NCBI GenBank assembly: GCA_902826025.1
Contig: CADEDH010000010.1
Span: 1-50,598, forward strand
DNA length: 50,598 bases
DNA from: an uncultured Actinomycetes bacterium
Lineage (GTDB): Bacteria > Actinomycetota > Acidimicrobiia > Acidimicrobiales > SZUA-35
Direction of reading: 5' to 3'
In this document: one piece after another, positions 16,226 through 24,612 of the stretch
Layout of the letters: each line of letters opens with the position of its first letter
How positions within the stretch are numbered: the first letter of the stretch is position 1
The notes under the pieces: model-generated
Told to the model about the DNA's origin: nothing
Seen by the model: the letters and a program-made list of their open reading frames with translations, nothing else
The model's database searches: none
Position numbers and translations under genes: made by a program

Positions 16226-18325
16226 CTAGGAGGCGGTCACCTGGGCGACGAGGGCGTCGGGCAGGAGCTGGTAGCCGTGGTGGGCCAGCGCGAAGGTACC
16301 GGCGCCGCCGGTCATCGACCGTAGGTCCACGGCGTACTGCTGGATCTCGGCCGTGGGCACCAGCGCGTGGATCGACACCCCGTCGGCCCCGTCGAGCTCG
16401 GTCCCCATCACCTGGCCCCGGCGGGCGCTGAGGTCGCCCAGCACGTCGCCCTGGTACTGGGGCGGCACCTGCACCGCCAGCTCGCTCACCGGCTCCAACA
16501 CCACCGTCCCCGCCTCCTCGAAGGCCTGGCGGAGGGCCAGGGCACCGGCCATCTTGAAGCTCATCTCGGACGAGTCGACGGCGTGGGCCTTGCCGTCCAC
16601 GCACACGGCCCGTACGTCCACCACCGGGAACCCGAACCGACCGCCCCGGTCCATCGCTTCGGCGATGCCGGCCCCCACCGCCGGGATCAGGCCCCGGGGG
16701 ATGGCCCCGCCGGTGACCTCGCTGCCGTACTCGTAACCGGTGCCCAGCGGCAGGGGCTCGAAGCGCACCACGGCCACCCCGAACTGGCCGTGGCCTCCGG
16801 TCTGCTTCTTGTGCCGGCCCTCCACCTGCACCGGGCCGGCCAGCGTCTCCCGGTACGCCACCCGGGTGGGCTCCACGTCGAGGAGTACCCCGAGCCGTTC
16901 GATACGGGCGATGGCCACGGCCAGATGGGTCTCGCCCGTCCCACTGAGGATCGTCTGGCGGGTGGCGGCGTCGTGGGCCACGGCCAGCGCCGGATCCTCG
17001 ATCTGGAGCCGGCGCAGGGTGGAGGCCAGCTTGTTCTCGTGGGAGGGTTGGCGGGGTCGGATGGCCACGCCGTGCACCGGCGGGGGCACAACCGGCGGCG
17101 GCACCGTGATGGGGGTGCCCACGGGGGCCAGCGTGTCACCGGTTCGGGTGTCGGCCAGCTTGGCCACGGCCACGATGTCGCCGGCCCGAGCCGACCCCAG
17201 CCGCGCTCCCGCCCCGGTCTCGGCTGCGGTCGCCACCTTGGCCCCGCCCCGCACGGCCGGCGCCAGCGGGACCAGGTGGTGGAGCCGCTCGACGGTCTGG
17301 GTGCGGGTGTTGACCAGTTCCTGGTCGATCCGGATCGTGCCCGACAGCACCTTGAGCAGGGAGATCTGGCCCACGAAGTCGTCGAGCCGCGTCTTGAACA
17401 CCACGGCCAGGGGTGGGCCGTCGGGGTCGCAGGCCACCTCCACTGTGCCGCCGGGCCCCTCCACGGTGAGCGGGCCGAGGTCGCCCGGTGCAGGGCCGAG
17501 CCGGCACACCAGGTCGAGCAGGTGGTCGACGCCGATCAACCCGGTGGCCGACCCGCACAGCACGGGGAACACCCGGCCATCGTCCAGGGCATCGTGGAGC
17601 AGGTGCTCCAGCTCGGCCGGGGTCGGTTCGACCCCGTCGAGGTAGCGCTCCAGCACCGCCTCGTCGCCCTCCACCACATCGTCCACCAGATGCTCATGGC
17701 CCTCCCGCTCGGCGTCGGCCAGCTCGGCCGGCACGGTGGTGCGGTCGGGCTGGGGGCCGTGGTCGTAGAGGAAGGCCTCGTCGGTGAGCAGGTCGGTGAC
17801 GCCGTGGAAGCTCGACTCCTCCCCGATCGGCAGCTCCACCGGGTCGGCCTGGGCCCCGAAGCGGGCCCGGACCTGGGCCAGCGTCCGGTCGAACGACGAA
17901 TGGGCCCGGTCGAGCTTGTTGACGAACAGCATGCGGGGCCGGCGCATCCGCTCGGCCGCCCGCCACAGGGCCAGGTCCTGGCTCTGGACGCCGCCCACGC
18001 CGTCGATCACGAACACCGCCAGTTCGGCCGCGTCCAAAGAGCGGAGGGCATCGGCCCGGAAGTCGGGATGGCCGGGGGTGTCGAGCACGTTGACGACGTG
18101 GCCCTGCCACTCGAAGCTCACGGCATGGAGGGCCAGCGACTGGTGGCGGGCCCGTTCGTCGGGATCGGCATCGCCCACCGTGGTGCCGTCATCCACCCGG
18201 CCCAGGCGGTTGACCGTGCCGGCGTGGAGGAGCATCGCCTCCAGCAGACTGGTCTTGCCGGTACCGGTGTGGCCGACGAGGGCGATGTTGCGGACGGAGC
18301 CCAGGGGCGTCGGGTTCGTGGCCAT
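16226..18325 (-). CDS. fusA2: elongation factor G-like protein EF-G2
   Basis: 699-residue translational GTPase of the EF-G2 group (mycobacterial FusA2-like). The P-loop is GHTGTGKT at 18-25, with DTPGH at about 85 and NKLD near 138; domains II to V follow, including GGHGQFGVAVVRFEPL and YQGDVLGDLSARRGQVMG. The P-loop differs from the AHIDAGKT of the housekeeping EF-G, and this subgroup is thought to bind GTP on ribosomes with weak hydrolysis, perhaps under stress or stationary phase. The start ATG at 18325 has AGGAGGG upstream. It stands apart from str operon genes, as expected for a second copy. Confidence 0.9.
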   Translation of the reverse strand: MATNPTPLGSVRNIALVGHTGTGKTSLLEAMLLHAGTVNRLGRVDDGTTVGDADPDERARHQSLALHAVSFEWQGHVVNVLDTPGHPDFRADALRSLDAAELAVFVIDGVGGVQSQDLALWRAAERMRRPRMLFVNKLDRAHSSFDRTLAQVRARFGAQADPVELPIGEESSFHGVTDLLTDEAFLYDHGPQPDRTTVPAELADAEREGHEHLVDDVVEGDEAVLERYLDGVEPTPAELEHLLHDALDDGRVFPVLCGSATGLIGVDHLLDLVCRLGPAPGDLGPLTVEGPGGTVEVACDPDGPPLAVVFKTRLDDFVGQISLLKVLSGTIRIDQELVNTRTQTVERLHHLVPLAPAVRGGAKVATAAETGAGARLGSARAGDIVAVAKLADTRTGDTLAPVGTPITVPPPVVPPPVHGVAIRPRQPSHENKLASTLRRLQIEDPALAVAHDAATRQTILSGTGETHLAVAIARIERLGVLLDVEPTRVAYRETLAGPVQVEGRHKKQTGGHGQFGVAVVRFEPLPLGTGYEYGSEVTGGAIPRGLIPAVGAGIAEAMDRGGRFGFPVVDVRAVCVDGKAHAVDSSEMSFKMAGALALRQAFEEAGTVVLEPVSELAVQVPPQYQGDVLGDLSARRGQVMGTELDGADGVSIHALVPTAEIQQYAVDLRSMTGGAGTFALAHHGYQLLPDALVAQVTAS

Positions 18326-18362
18326 GGCGAAGCCCTCCTGTCGAACCAGTTGGGTTTCCCTC

Positions 18363-18378
18363 AGACCCCGTGGGGTCT
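18363..18378. promoter_or_regulatory. perfect 16-nt palindrome upstream of EF-G2
   Basis: AGACCCC-GT-GGGGTCT, 38 nt upstream of the EF-G2 start. It could be an operator or a small 5' hairpin. Confidence 0.35.
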
Positions 18379-18509
18379 TCCCGCCTCCGATCGTAGGCCC
18401 GCTCGCCCGACGGTGCCACGGGTCCGAGGTCCTATGAGCCGGGGGCTACCAGACGACCGACCACGACTATCTGGTCTAAAGGCTCGAGGGGTCATCCCGG
18501 GCGACGTCG

Positions 18510-19397
18510 TCAGCCCGGTGCCTGGACGGGTGCCGCCGCCCCCACCGCGCCGGCGGCCCCCGTGGCGAGGAGAGTTTCGGCCGGGATGTCGGCGGTGGCC
18601 ACCGGCGTGGGCCGATGGCGTTCCAGCCGGCGGGCCAGGTGGTTGAGGCCGAAGATCACCACGGCGAAGAACAGGGCGGCCACGGCCAGCGCCTGGAGCG
18701 GGCTGCGGGCGAACTCGCCCGTGATCTGGGCCCGCCGCAGCAGTTCCTCGTAGCTCACCAGCGCCCCCAGCGACGTGTCCTTCAGCAGCACCACCAGCTG
18801 GCTGGCGATGGCCGGCACCATGGCCCGCAGAGCCTGGGGCACCACCACGAACCGCATGGACTGCCAGTACCGCAGGCCGATGGCGTCGGCCGCTTCGGTC
18901 TGCCCCGCCGGTAGGGCCAGGATCCCGGCTCGGAAGATCTCGGCGAACACCGCCGAGTTGTAGCCGGTCAGGCCGATCACGACCGACCAGAACGGGCCCA
19001 GGTCGAGGCCGAGGCGGGGCAGGCCGAGAAAGGCGAAGAACATCAGCAGCACCAGGGGAACGGCCCGGAACGCTTCGATGTACGCCGTGGCCGCCCACCG
19101 GACCGGTCGGCCCCGGGCCAGCCGCCCGAAGGCCAGACCCAGGCCCAACGTCAGCGACAGCACCCCGCCCACCGCCCCCGCCTGTAGCGTCCGGGCGAAC
19201 CCCCGGAGGTAGAAGATCCACACGCTGCGCTGGGCGAAGATGTCCCATCGGTCGCTGTCGAGCTGGCCCTGGTCGGCCAGGCGGCGCACCGCGATCACCG
19301 TCACCGCCACCACGGCCACGGCGGTGACGACGGTGGCCACCTGCTGGCGTCGCCGGCCGCGGGGGCCGGGTGGGTCGAGGAACGAGGCCGTCGTCAT
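18510..19397 (-). CDS. gluD: glutamate-type ABC transporter permease (GluD-like)
   Basis: 295-residue HisM-type permease with an N-terminal membrane segment (residues about 20-40), a periplasmic stretch, then the core permease. The coupling loop is in the segment EAADAIGLRYWQSMRFVVVPQALR, matching the EAA motif of polar amino acid permeases. Fourth gene of gluABCD. The start ATG at 19397 overlaps the stop of gluC by ATGA. It is longer than gluC mainly through the N-terminal extension and an Ala/Pro-rich tail, as in corynebacterial GluD. Confidence 0.9.
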   Translation of the reverse strand: MTTASFLDPPGPRGRRRQQVATVVTAVAVVAVTVIAVRRLADQGQLDSDRWDIFAQRSVWIFYLRGFARTLQAGAVGGVLSLTLGLGLAFGRLARGRPVRWAATAYIEAFRAVPLVLLMFFAFLGLPRLGLDLGPFWSVVIGLTGYNSAVFAEIFRAGILALPAGQTEAADAIGLRYWQSMRFVVVPQALRAMVPAIASQLVVLLKDTSLGALVSYEELLRRAQITGEFARSPLQALAVAALFFAVVIFGLNHLARRLERHRPTPVATADIPAETLLATGAAGAVGAAAPVQAPG

Positions 19398-20041
19398 CGG
19401 GTGAACCGGTACCGGCGGGCCAGGGTGTTGACCAGCCAGGTGCCGGGCACGGTGAGGATCAGGTAGGCCACGAACGTGCCGGTCAGTACTCCCACCGGCT
19501 GGGCGGTGCTGGTGGCCAGCTGGTCGGAGCGCCACATCAGATCGTCGACCGACATGGCGATGGCGGCCACCGCGCTGTTGCGCACGAGGGCCAGCAGGAT
19601 GCTCCCCAGCGGCCCGATCATGGTCCGGAGGGCCTGGGGCAGCACCACCAGCCCCAGCACCTGCCAGAACCGCAGCCCCACGGCCCGGGCCGCCTCGCCC
19701 TGGCCCGGTGGCACGGTGTTGATGCCCGATCGCAGCGCCTCGCCCACCAGCGCCCCGGTGAACGTGCCGAGCACGATCACGGCCGAGGTGAACGGCGGGT
19801 AGATGAGCCCCACCTTCGGCAGGCCGAAGAAGAACAACAGCGCCCACACCAGCAGCGGGAGGCTGAAGAACACCTCCACATAGACGGCCCCCAGGGTGCG
19901 CAGCAGCCGCAGGGGGCTCACCCGGAAGGCGGCCACCATCCCCCCGATCGCCACCGCCAGCACGAACGAGAGCGCCGACAACCACAGCGTGACGGCTATG
20001 CCGCCGAGGTAGCTGTCGAGGTTGTCGGCGATCACGTTCAT
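19394..20041 (-). CDS. gluC: glutamate-type ABC transporter permease (GluC-like)
   Basis: 215-residue inner membrane permease with about five hydrophobic segments and the EAA coupling motif in GEAARAVGLRFWQVLGLVVLPQALR. It forms the translocation pore with GluD. The start ATG at 20041 lies 16 nt after the gluB stop. Overlap with gluD by ATGA indicates coupled translation. Confidence 0.9.
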   Translation of the reverse strand: MNVIADNLDSYLGGIAVTLWLSALSFVLAVAIGGMVAAFRVSPLRLLRTLGAVYVEVFFSLPLLVWALLFFFGLPKVGLIYPPFTSAVIVLGTFTGALVGEALRSGINTVPPGQGEAARAVGLRFWQVLGLVVLPQALRTMIGPLGSILLALVRNSAVAAIAMSVDDLMWRSDQLATSTAQPVGVLTGTFVAYLILTVPGTWLVNTLARRYRFTR

Positions 20042-20057
20042 CGGTGACCGTTCAGGC

Positions 20058-21044
20058 TCAGTAGCGGTCGACGGGGGGCGGGGTCGGCGCCTCTTCGCCG
20101 CTCACTCCCACGGTCTCGTCGAACGCCTCCTTCCAGGTGCCGTCGGCATAGCTCTGGTCCAGCACGTCGTTGACGAAGTCGCGCAGCTCGGTGTCGCCCT
20201 TCTTCAGCCCGATGCCGTAGGGCTCGGTGGTGAACGGGTTACCGACGAGCTTGAGCTCGCCGTCGGAGTCGGCCACGAAGCCGAGCAGGATGATGTTGTC
20301 GGTCGTCACCGCCTGGACCCGCCCGTCGTTGAGCGCTTCAACGCACAGCGAGTACTTGTCGAACACCACCGACACGTCGGCCTGAGGCGCCTTCTCCTGC
20401 ACGTTGGTGAGCGAGGTGGAGCCGGTGACCGAGCACACCTTCTTGCCGTTGAGGTCCTCGACCCCCTTGATCGAGTCGTCGTCGGCCTTCACCAGGATGT
20501 CCTGGCCGGCGACGTAGTAGGGGCCGGCGAAGTCGACCACCTCCTTGCGGGTGTCGTTGATCGTGTAGGTGGAGATGACGAGGTCCACCTTGCCGTCCTG
20601 GATGAACGGCTCCCGGTTCTTCGACACGGCCTCCACGAACTCGACCTTCGTGTCGTCGCCGAAGATGGCCTCGGTGATGAGCCGGCCGATCTCGATGTCG
20701 AAGCCCTCGATGTCACCCGTGGTCGGGTTCTTCAGGCCGAACAGGGGCACGTCGTATTTCACCCCGATCGTGATCGTGCCCTTGTCCTTTATGGCGGCCA
20801 CCGAGGTGCCCGGCTCCACCGCCGGGGCCTCGCCGCCCGCCTCACTGCCGGCGCTGGCCTCCGACGAGCCCGATCCCGACGCCGACGACGTGGTGGCCCC
20901 TCCGGCGGCGGTGGCCCCCGTGCCGTTGGTGCCGTCGGTGCCGGCCGACGTGGAGTCGGTGTCGCTGCCACAGGCGGCAGCCGCCGTGGCCAGGGCGATC
21001 ACCACCAGCAACCGGCTGAACAGTTTGGCGGTTCGCTTCTTCAT
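20058..21044 (-). CDS. gluB: glutamate-type ABC transporter substrate-binding lipoprotein (GluB-like)
   Basis: 328-residue periplasmic binding lipoprotein. The signal sequence starts MKKRTAK, with a hydrophobic core and a lipobox ending at Cys25 (AAAACG). A Ser/Thr/Gly-rich linker (about 26-75) follows, then the SBP_bac_3 domain: GTITIGVKYDVPLFG, GFDIEIGRLI, and KVDLVISTYTINDTRKEVVDF. The motif set points to acidic amino acids (glutamate or aspartate), though specificity is inferred from family and operon. The ATG at 21044 has a good purine-rich site AGAGGAGAG. Confidence 0.92.
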   Translation of the reverse strand: MKKRTAKLFSRLLVVIALATAAAACGSDTDSTSAGTDGTNGTGATAAGGATTSSASGSGSSEASAGSEAGGEAPAVEPGTSVAAIKDKGTITIGVKYDVPLFGLKNPTTGDIEGFDIEIGRLITEAIFGDDTKVEFVEAVSKNREPFIQDGKVDLVISTYTINDTRKEVVDFAGPYYVAGQDILVKADDDSIKGVEDLNGKKVCSVTGSTSLTNVQEKAPQADVSVVFDKYSLCVEALNDGRVQAVTTDNIILLGFVADSDGELKLVGNPFTTEPYGIGLKKGDTELRDFVNDVLDQSYADGTWKEAFDETVGVSGEEAPTPPPVDRY

Positions 21045-21120
21045 GTATCTCTCTCCTCTGGGTGTCGGCGGGCGCCTCATGGAGGCACCGCAGTGGAACG
21101 GGCGGCGGGAACTGTTGGGG

Positions 21121-21855
21121 TCAGTGCGACAGGATCTTGGAGATGAAGTCGCGGGCCCGATCGGAGCGGGGGTGGGCGAAGAACTCGACGGGCGGGGCCT
21201 CCTCGACCACCCGGCCCTCGTCGAGGAAGACCACCCGGCGGGCGGCGGAGCGGGCGAAGCCCATCTCGTGGGTGACGACGATCATCGTCATGCCCTCGGC
21301 CGCCAGGTCGAGCATCACGTCGAGGACCTCGCTGATCATCTCGGGGTCGAGGGCGGATGTGGGCTCGTCGAACAGCATGAGCTTGGGCCGCATGGCCAGC
21401 GCCCGGGCGATGGCGGCCCGCTGCTGCTGGCCGCCCGACAGCTCGGCTGGTCGGCGGTCGGCCTTGTCGGCGATCCCCACCCGCTGCAGCAGGGCCATGG
21501 CCTGCTCCCGGGCCTCCCGCTTCGGTACACGCCGCACCCGCACCGGCCCGAGCGTGATGTTGTCGAGGATCGTGAGATGAGCGAACAGGTTGAACTGCTG
21601 GAACACCATGCCCACGTCGGCCCGGAGCTGGGCCAGGGCCCGGCCCTCGGCCGGCAGGCTTTGGCCGTCCACCATGATGTCGCCCGAGTCGATGGGCTCG
21701 AGCCGGTTTATCGTGCGGCACAGGGTGGACTTGCCCGAGCCGGACGGCCCGATGAGCACTACGACTTCCCCGGCGTCGACCGCCAGGTCGATGTCGTACA
21801 GGACGTGATTGGTCCCGAACGACTTGTTCACCTTCGACATCTTCACCAATGGCAC
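21121..21855 (-). CDS. gluA: glutamate-type ABC transporter ATP-binding protein (GluA-like)
   Basis: 244-residue ABC ATPase. Walker A GPSGSGKS at 36-43, Q-loop in VFQQFNLF, signature LSGGQQQR, Walker B LMLFDEP and the switch His in VTHEMGFA. It powers uptake through GluC and GluD of substrate bound by GluB, at the cytoplasmic face of the membrane. First gene of the operon; the order ATPase, binding protein, two permeases equals corynebacterial gluABCD. Start GTG 21855 has a weak AAAGAGGG about 12 nt upstream; ATG 21840 is an alternative. Confidence 0.92.
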   Translation of the reverse strand: MPLVKMSKVNKSFGTNHVLYDIDLAVDAGEVVVLIGPSGSGKSTLCRTINRLEPIDSGDIMVDGQSLPAEGRALAQLRADVGMVFQQFNLFAHLTILDNITLGPVRVRRVPKREAREQAMALLQRVGIADKADRRPAELSGGQQQRAAIARALAMRPKLMLFDEPTSALDPEMISEVLDVMLDLAAEGMTMIVVTHEMGFARSAARRVVFLDEGRVVEEAPPVEFFAHPRSDRARDFISKILSH

Positions 21856-21910
21856 GGCCAGAGCAGCCCTCTTTCCCTTCGGGGGCTGGTGTCAACCGCA
21901 CATCGACCCT

Positions 21911-21928
21911 GATCACGCTCCCGTGATC
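21911..21928. promoter_or_regulatory. palindrome upstream of gluA
   Basis: GATCACG-CTCC-CGTGATC, a perfect 7-bp inverted repeat about 55 nt upstream of the gluA start. It is placed like an operator for the transporter operon; the regulator is unknown. Confidence 0.4.
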
Positions 21929-22054
21929 GAGCCCGGCACCGGCCCCCTCGCTGCACATCCCACCGTCAGGCCGCCGGCCTCCGGTGTGTGTCCCGTCACC
22001 CTAGCCGGTCGGTCCGTGGCCTGTCCGACGTTTCCCGGTGGACCGCCGATCGGG

Positions 22055-22078
22055 TATTGACAAACTATTCTTTCAATA
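22055..22078. promoter_or_regulatory. AT-rich imperfect inverted repeat with TTGACA, probable autoregulatory operator
   Basis: A 24-nt element framed by TATTGA and TCAATA, with 8 of 10 positions per arm complementary, in an otherwise GC-rich background. It contains TTGACA at 22057-22062. It sits 44 nt before the ArsR-type regulator start and is of the type bound by winged-helix repressors. Confidence 0.55.
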
Positions 22079-22121
22079 TGACACTGGCCCGGTGCCCCGC
22101 TCTCCGTCGCCCGCTGAATCG

Positions 22122-22787
22122 ATGGCGGGGATCACGCCCGTGGCTGAGATAGAGGTGATCGCCGTCCCCGCCACGGCGGCGGTGGCGTTGGATCCTGTGC
22201 GGGCGAGCATTCTGGCCGCGCTGGCGCAGCCGGGATCGGCCACCACCGTGGCCGCGGCCGTGGGCGAGACCCGCCAGAAGGTGAACTACCACCTGCGGCT
22301 GTTGGAGGCCCATGGCCTCGTGCGGCTGGTGGAGGAACGCCCCCGACGGGGCCTCACCGAGCGGGTGGTCGTGGCGTCGGCCCGGTCCTACGCCCTGTCG
22401 CCCGAGGTGCTCGGGCCGTCGGCCGCCCCCGATCCGTCGAGCCCCGGGGCTGTCTGCGCCCCAGGAGCCGGGCCCGACCGCCACTCGAGCGCCTACCTGC
22501 TGGCTGTGGCGGCCCGCACCTTGCGGGAGGTGGCCGACCTGGCCCGCCGGGCCGCCGGAGCCGGTCGGCCGTTGGCCACGCTCACCATCGACACCGAGAT
22601 CCGCTTCGGCTCGGCCGCCGAGCGGGCGGCCTTCACGGCCGAGCTGGCGGCGGCGGTCACGTCGATCGCCGCCCGCTACCACGACGAGTCGACGGCCAAC
22701 GGCCGCTGGCACCGGCTCGTGGTGGCGGCCCACCCCCGTCCCAACCCGTCCCCCAGACCTGTCCCATCGACCCGACCCACCCCCTGA
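22122..22787 (+). CDS. ArsR-type winged-helix transcriptional regulator
   Basis: 221 residues. The N-terminal winged HTH covers roughly residues 15-90: LDPVRASILAALAQPGSA, then the recognition helix VGETRQKVNYHLRLLEAHGL and a wing. The rest is a longer C-terminal part with an Ala-rich helix and no metal-binding Cys motif, so an organic ligand or protein partner is more likely than a metal. The gene precedes an SRPBCC protein by 13 nt, a frequent ArsR-AHSA1 pairing in actinobacteria. The ATG at 22122 is chosen because the fold begins there; the frame is open further upstream through the operator. Probably autoregulated through the 22055-22078 repeat. Confidence 0.83.
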   Translation: MAGITPVAEIEVIAVPATAAVALDPVRASILAALAQPGSATTVAAAVGETRQKVNYHLRLLEAHGLVRLVEERPRRGLTERVVVASARSYALSPEVLGPSAAPDPSSPGAVCAPGAGPDRHSSAYLLAVAARTLREVADLARRAAGAGRPLATLTIDTEIRFGSAAERAAFTAELAAAVTSIAARYHDESTANGRWHRLVVAAHPRPNPSPRPVPSTRPTP

Positions 22788-22800
22788 GGAGACCGTTCAC

Positions 22801-23583
22801 ATGACCGACGACCGTCGCATCGAGTTGGAGATCGAGGTGCCCGGCACCCCGGAGGAGGTATGGCGGGCCATCGCCACCGGCCCCGGCATCTCGTCGTGGT
22901 ACGTGCCCCATGTGGTGGAGGAACGTGAAGGCGGGTCGGCTTCGGCCTCGTTCGGCCCCGGCCCGGAGATGCAGATAGCGGGCCGGGTGGCGGCATGGGA
23001 GCCACCCCGCCGGATCGTGTTCGACGGGGGCGAAGGAGTGGGCGGCTTCGCCTTCGAGTGGCTGGTGGAGGCCCGGGACCACGGCAGCTGTGTGGTGCGG
23101 CTGGTCAACTCGGGCTTCGGCACCGGCGACGAGTGGGACGACCAGTACGACGCCATGACCGAGGGCTGGAAGCTGTTCCTGTTCAACCTCCGGCTCCACC
23201 TGGAGCACTTCGGGGGTCAGACGGCCACCGCCTCGCTGCCCATGACCATGTGGTCGGCCGAGACCGACGACGTCTGGGCCGCCCTGTCCTCCGGGTTGGG
23301 GCTGCCGGAGGAGATCGCCGTGGGCGATCGGGTGGCTGTCAGCGCCCCCGACGCCCCGCCGTTGGCCGGCACCGTGGTGCGTTTCGAGCCGGGCAAGATG
23401 GCGCTACTGGTGGACAGCCCGGCCCCGGGTACGGCGTTCGTGGCCGCCGAGAGCCACGGCCCGGCCTCGTGCGGGGTGTCGGTGTGGATGTACCTCTACG
23501 GGCCCGAGGGGGCAGCGGCGGTGGAGCGCGACGAAGCCCGCTGGCGCTCCTGGCTCGACGCCCACGCCACCCCGGTCGCCTGA
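22801..23583 (+). CDS. SRPBCC domain protein (AHSA1-like)
   Basis: 260 residues. The N-terminal half is an SRPBCC/AHSA1 domain: RIELEIEVPGTPEEVWRAIA and WEPPRRIVFDG, ending near residue 145. The second half (about 150-255) looks like a further beta-rich domain, making the protein longer than single-domain relatives of about 150. SRPBCC proteins bind hydrophobic ligands in a deep cavity; the ligand is unknown. The start ATG at 22801 has GAGGAG upstream. It is the partner of the preceding regulator and possibly senses or metabolises the regulator's ligand. Confidence 0.82.
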   Translation: MTDDRRIELEIEVPGTPEEVWRAIATGPGISSWYVPHVVEEREGGSASASFGPGPEMQIAGRVAAWEPPRRIVFDGGEGVGGFAFEWLVEARDHGSCVVRLVNSGFGTGDEWDDQYDAMTEGWKLFLFNLRLHLEHFGGQTATASLPMTMWSAETDDVWAALSSGLGLPEEIAVGDRVAVSAPDAPPLAGTVVRFEPGKMALLVDSPAPGTAFVAAESHGPASCGVSVWMYLYGPEGAAAVERDEARWRSWLDAHATPVA

Positions 23584-23611
23584 GCGCCGGCGACACAGGA
23601 AGGAAGGCCGT

Positions 23612-23920
23612 GTGATCTACCGGATCGTGGGGGCGTCGTTGAGTTCGTGGGTGGCCGACGACGGCAGCTGGATCGACTTGCCGGTCCGCAGCGGGGTGCC
23701 TTCAACGCCCAGCTGGCCAAAGGCGCCTGGGCCGACCTGCCCTACGTGGGCCTCCCCAACCACCGGACCCGGTTCTGGTTCACGGAAGCCGGTTGGGTGC
23801 GCTACGGGCGGCGGGCGGCGGGTGGCGGCCGAGGCCCGGGCGTCGGGACGTACCTTCCGGGTGCTGCGGGCCAAGAACCCTCCCCGGTCGGCGGTGGTGT
23901 ACCGCGACCCCTCGACCAGG
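23612..23920 (+). pseudogene. frameshifted remnant of an unrecognised protein
   Basis: Coherent protein sequence continues only by changing frame twice. It reads from GTG 23612 as VIYRIVGASLSSWVADDG in frame 2, shifts near 23694 to frame 1 (AFNAQLAKGAWADLPYVG, RFWFTEAGWVRYG), then returns to frame 2 within a GGCGGCGGG run near 23812 (VAAEARASGRTFRVLRAKN). The coherence of the three pieces suggests one original gene with two compensating frameshifts. I do not recognise the family. Sequencing error in the GC run cannot be excluded. Confidence 0.5.
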
Positions 23921-24351
23921 GTCACCAGGTGGTGGTCCATGCCCGCAATCCGGCGCGGGCGGCGTCGGTCCCCGATCTCGTGGCCCGGGCGGCCGGCGTC
24001 GTCGTCGGCGACTTGTCGAGCGGGGCCGAGACCCGGGCGGTGGCGGCGCAGGCCGAGGCCCACGGCCCGTTCGACGCCGTGATCCACAACGCCGGGGTCT
24101 ACGCCGAGCGGTCCCGGGGCTCCACCCCGGAGGGCCACGCCACCATGGTGGCCGTCAATGTGCTCGCCTCCTACCTGCTCACGGCGCTGGCCGGCCCGGC
24201 GGCGCGGCTCATCTACATCACCAGCGGGTACTGGTACCACCGGCAACGCCAGGCCCCGGCATCAGCTGCCGCCGATCCCACCTTCCAGGAGGCGATGCTG
24301 GCCGAGCTGGCCCGCCTCACCGGCGTGACGCTCGACGGCGCTACCGCCTGA
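23917..24351 (+). pseudogene. truncated short-chain dehydrogenase remnant
   Basis: SDR sequence begins abruptly at LDQGHQVVVHARNPARA, lacking the N-terminal TGxxxGIG strand. It continues with FDAVIHNAGVYAE (NNAG-like) and ARLIYITSGYW, then jumps to DPTFQEAMLAELARLTGV, the usual C-terminal end. The central part with the catalytic Tyr and Lys is missing. Intact SDRs of this kind are about 280 residues; only about 145 remain. It is open in one frame with the preceding remnant but is unlikely to encode an active enzyme. Two deletions are the simplest explanation. Confidence 0.6.
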
Positions 24352-24612
24352 GCCACCACCGGGCATCGGCGACACGTCCACGGTCGACGCCCGCGTCGCG
24401 AGCCGACCCGGCCTGGTCCGACCGTCGCTCGGAAACCGACGCCGACGGTTCGCCTTCACCTGCCACAATGGCCGAGCGGTCGCCCGTGGGACTCTCGCCC
24501 GATTTCCGAATGTTGCCTGTGAAGCAAAGCTAGTTGATCGAGCGGAACCTTCTCCCCGGGCGGCTGCGCCGATTCCCCACGACGATGCCGAGGCCGGGCG
24601 GAGGTGAGCACA
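24352..24612. other. 261-bp intergenic region upstream of the vWA cassette
   Basis: No convincing ORF. It presumably carries the promoter of the two-gene cassette. Its middle (24500-24545) is less GC-rich. TGGCCGAGCGGTC at 24469-24481 resembles the D-arm of class II tRNAs, but no acceptor stem or T-arm fits around it. GGAGGTGA just before 24613 is the ribosome site of the next gene. Confidence 0.4.

Noticed and set aside
16367..18646. Long plus-strand open frame opposite EF-G2
   Set aside because: Shadow of EF-G2 with His/Gly/Arg-rich composition and no domain; EF-G2 motifs are unambiguous on the minus strand.
24469..24481. tRNA class II D-arm-like sequence in the region before the vWA gene, possible tRNA or Y RNA
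   Set aside because: No acceptor stem, anticodon arm or GTTCRA T-arm fits at proper distances, so I cannot support an RNA gene; a structure search would be needed.
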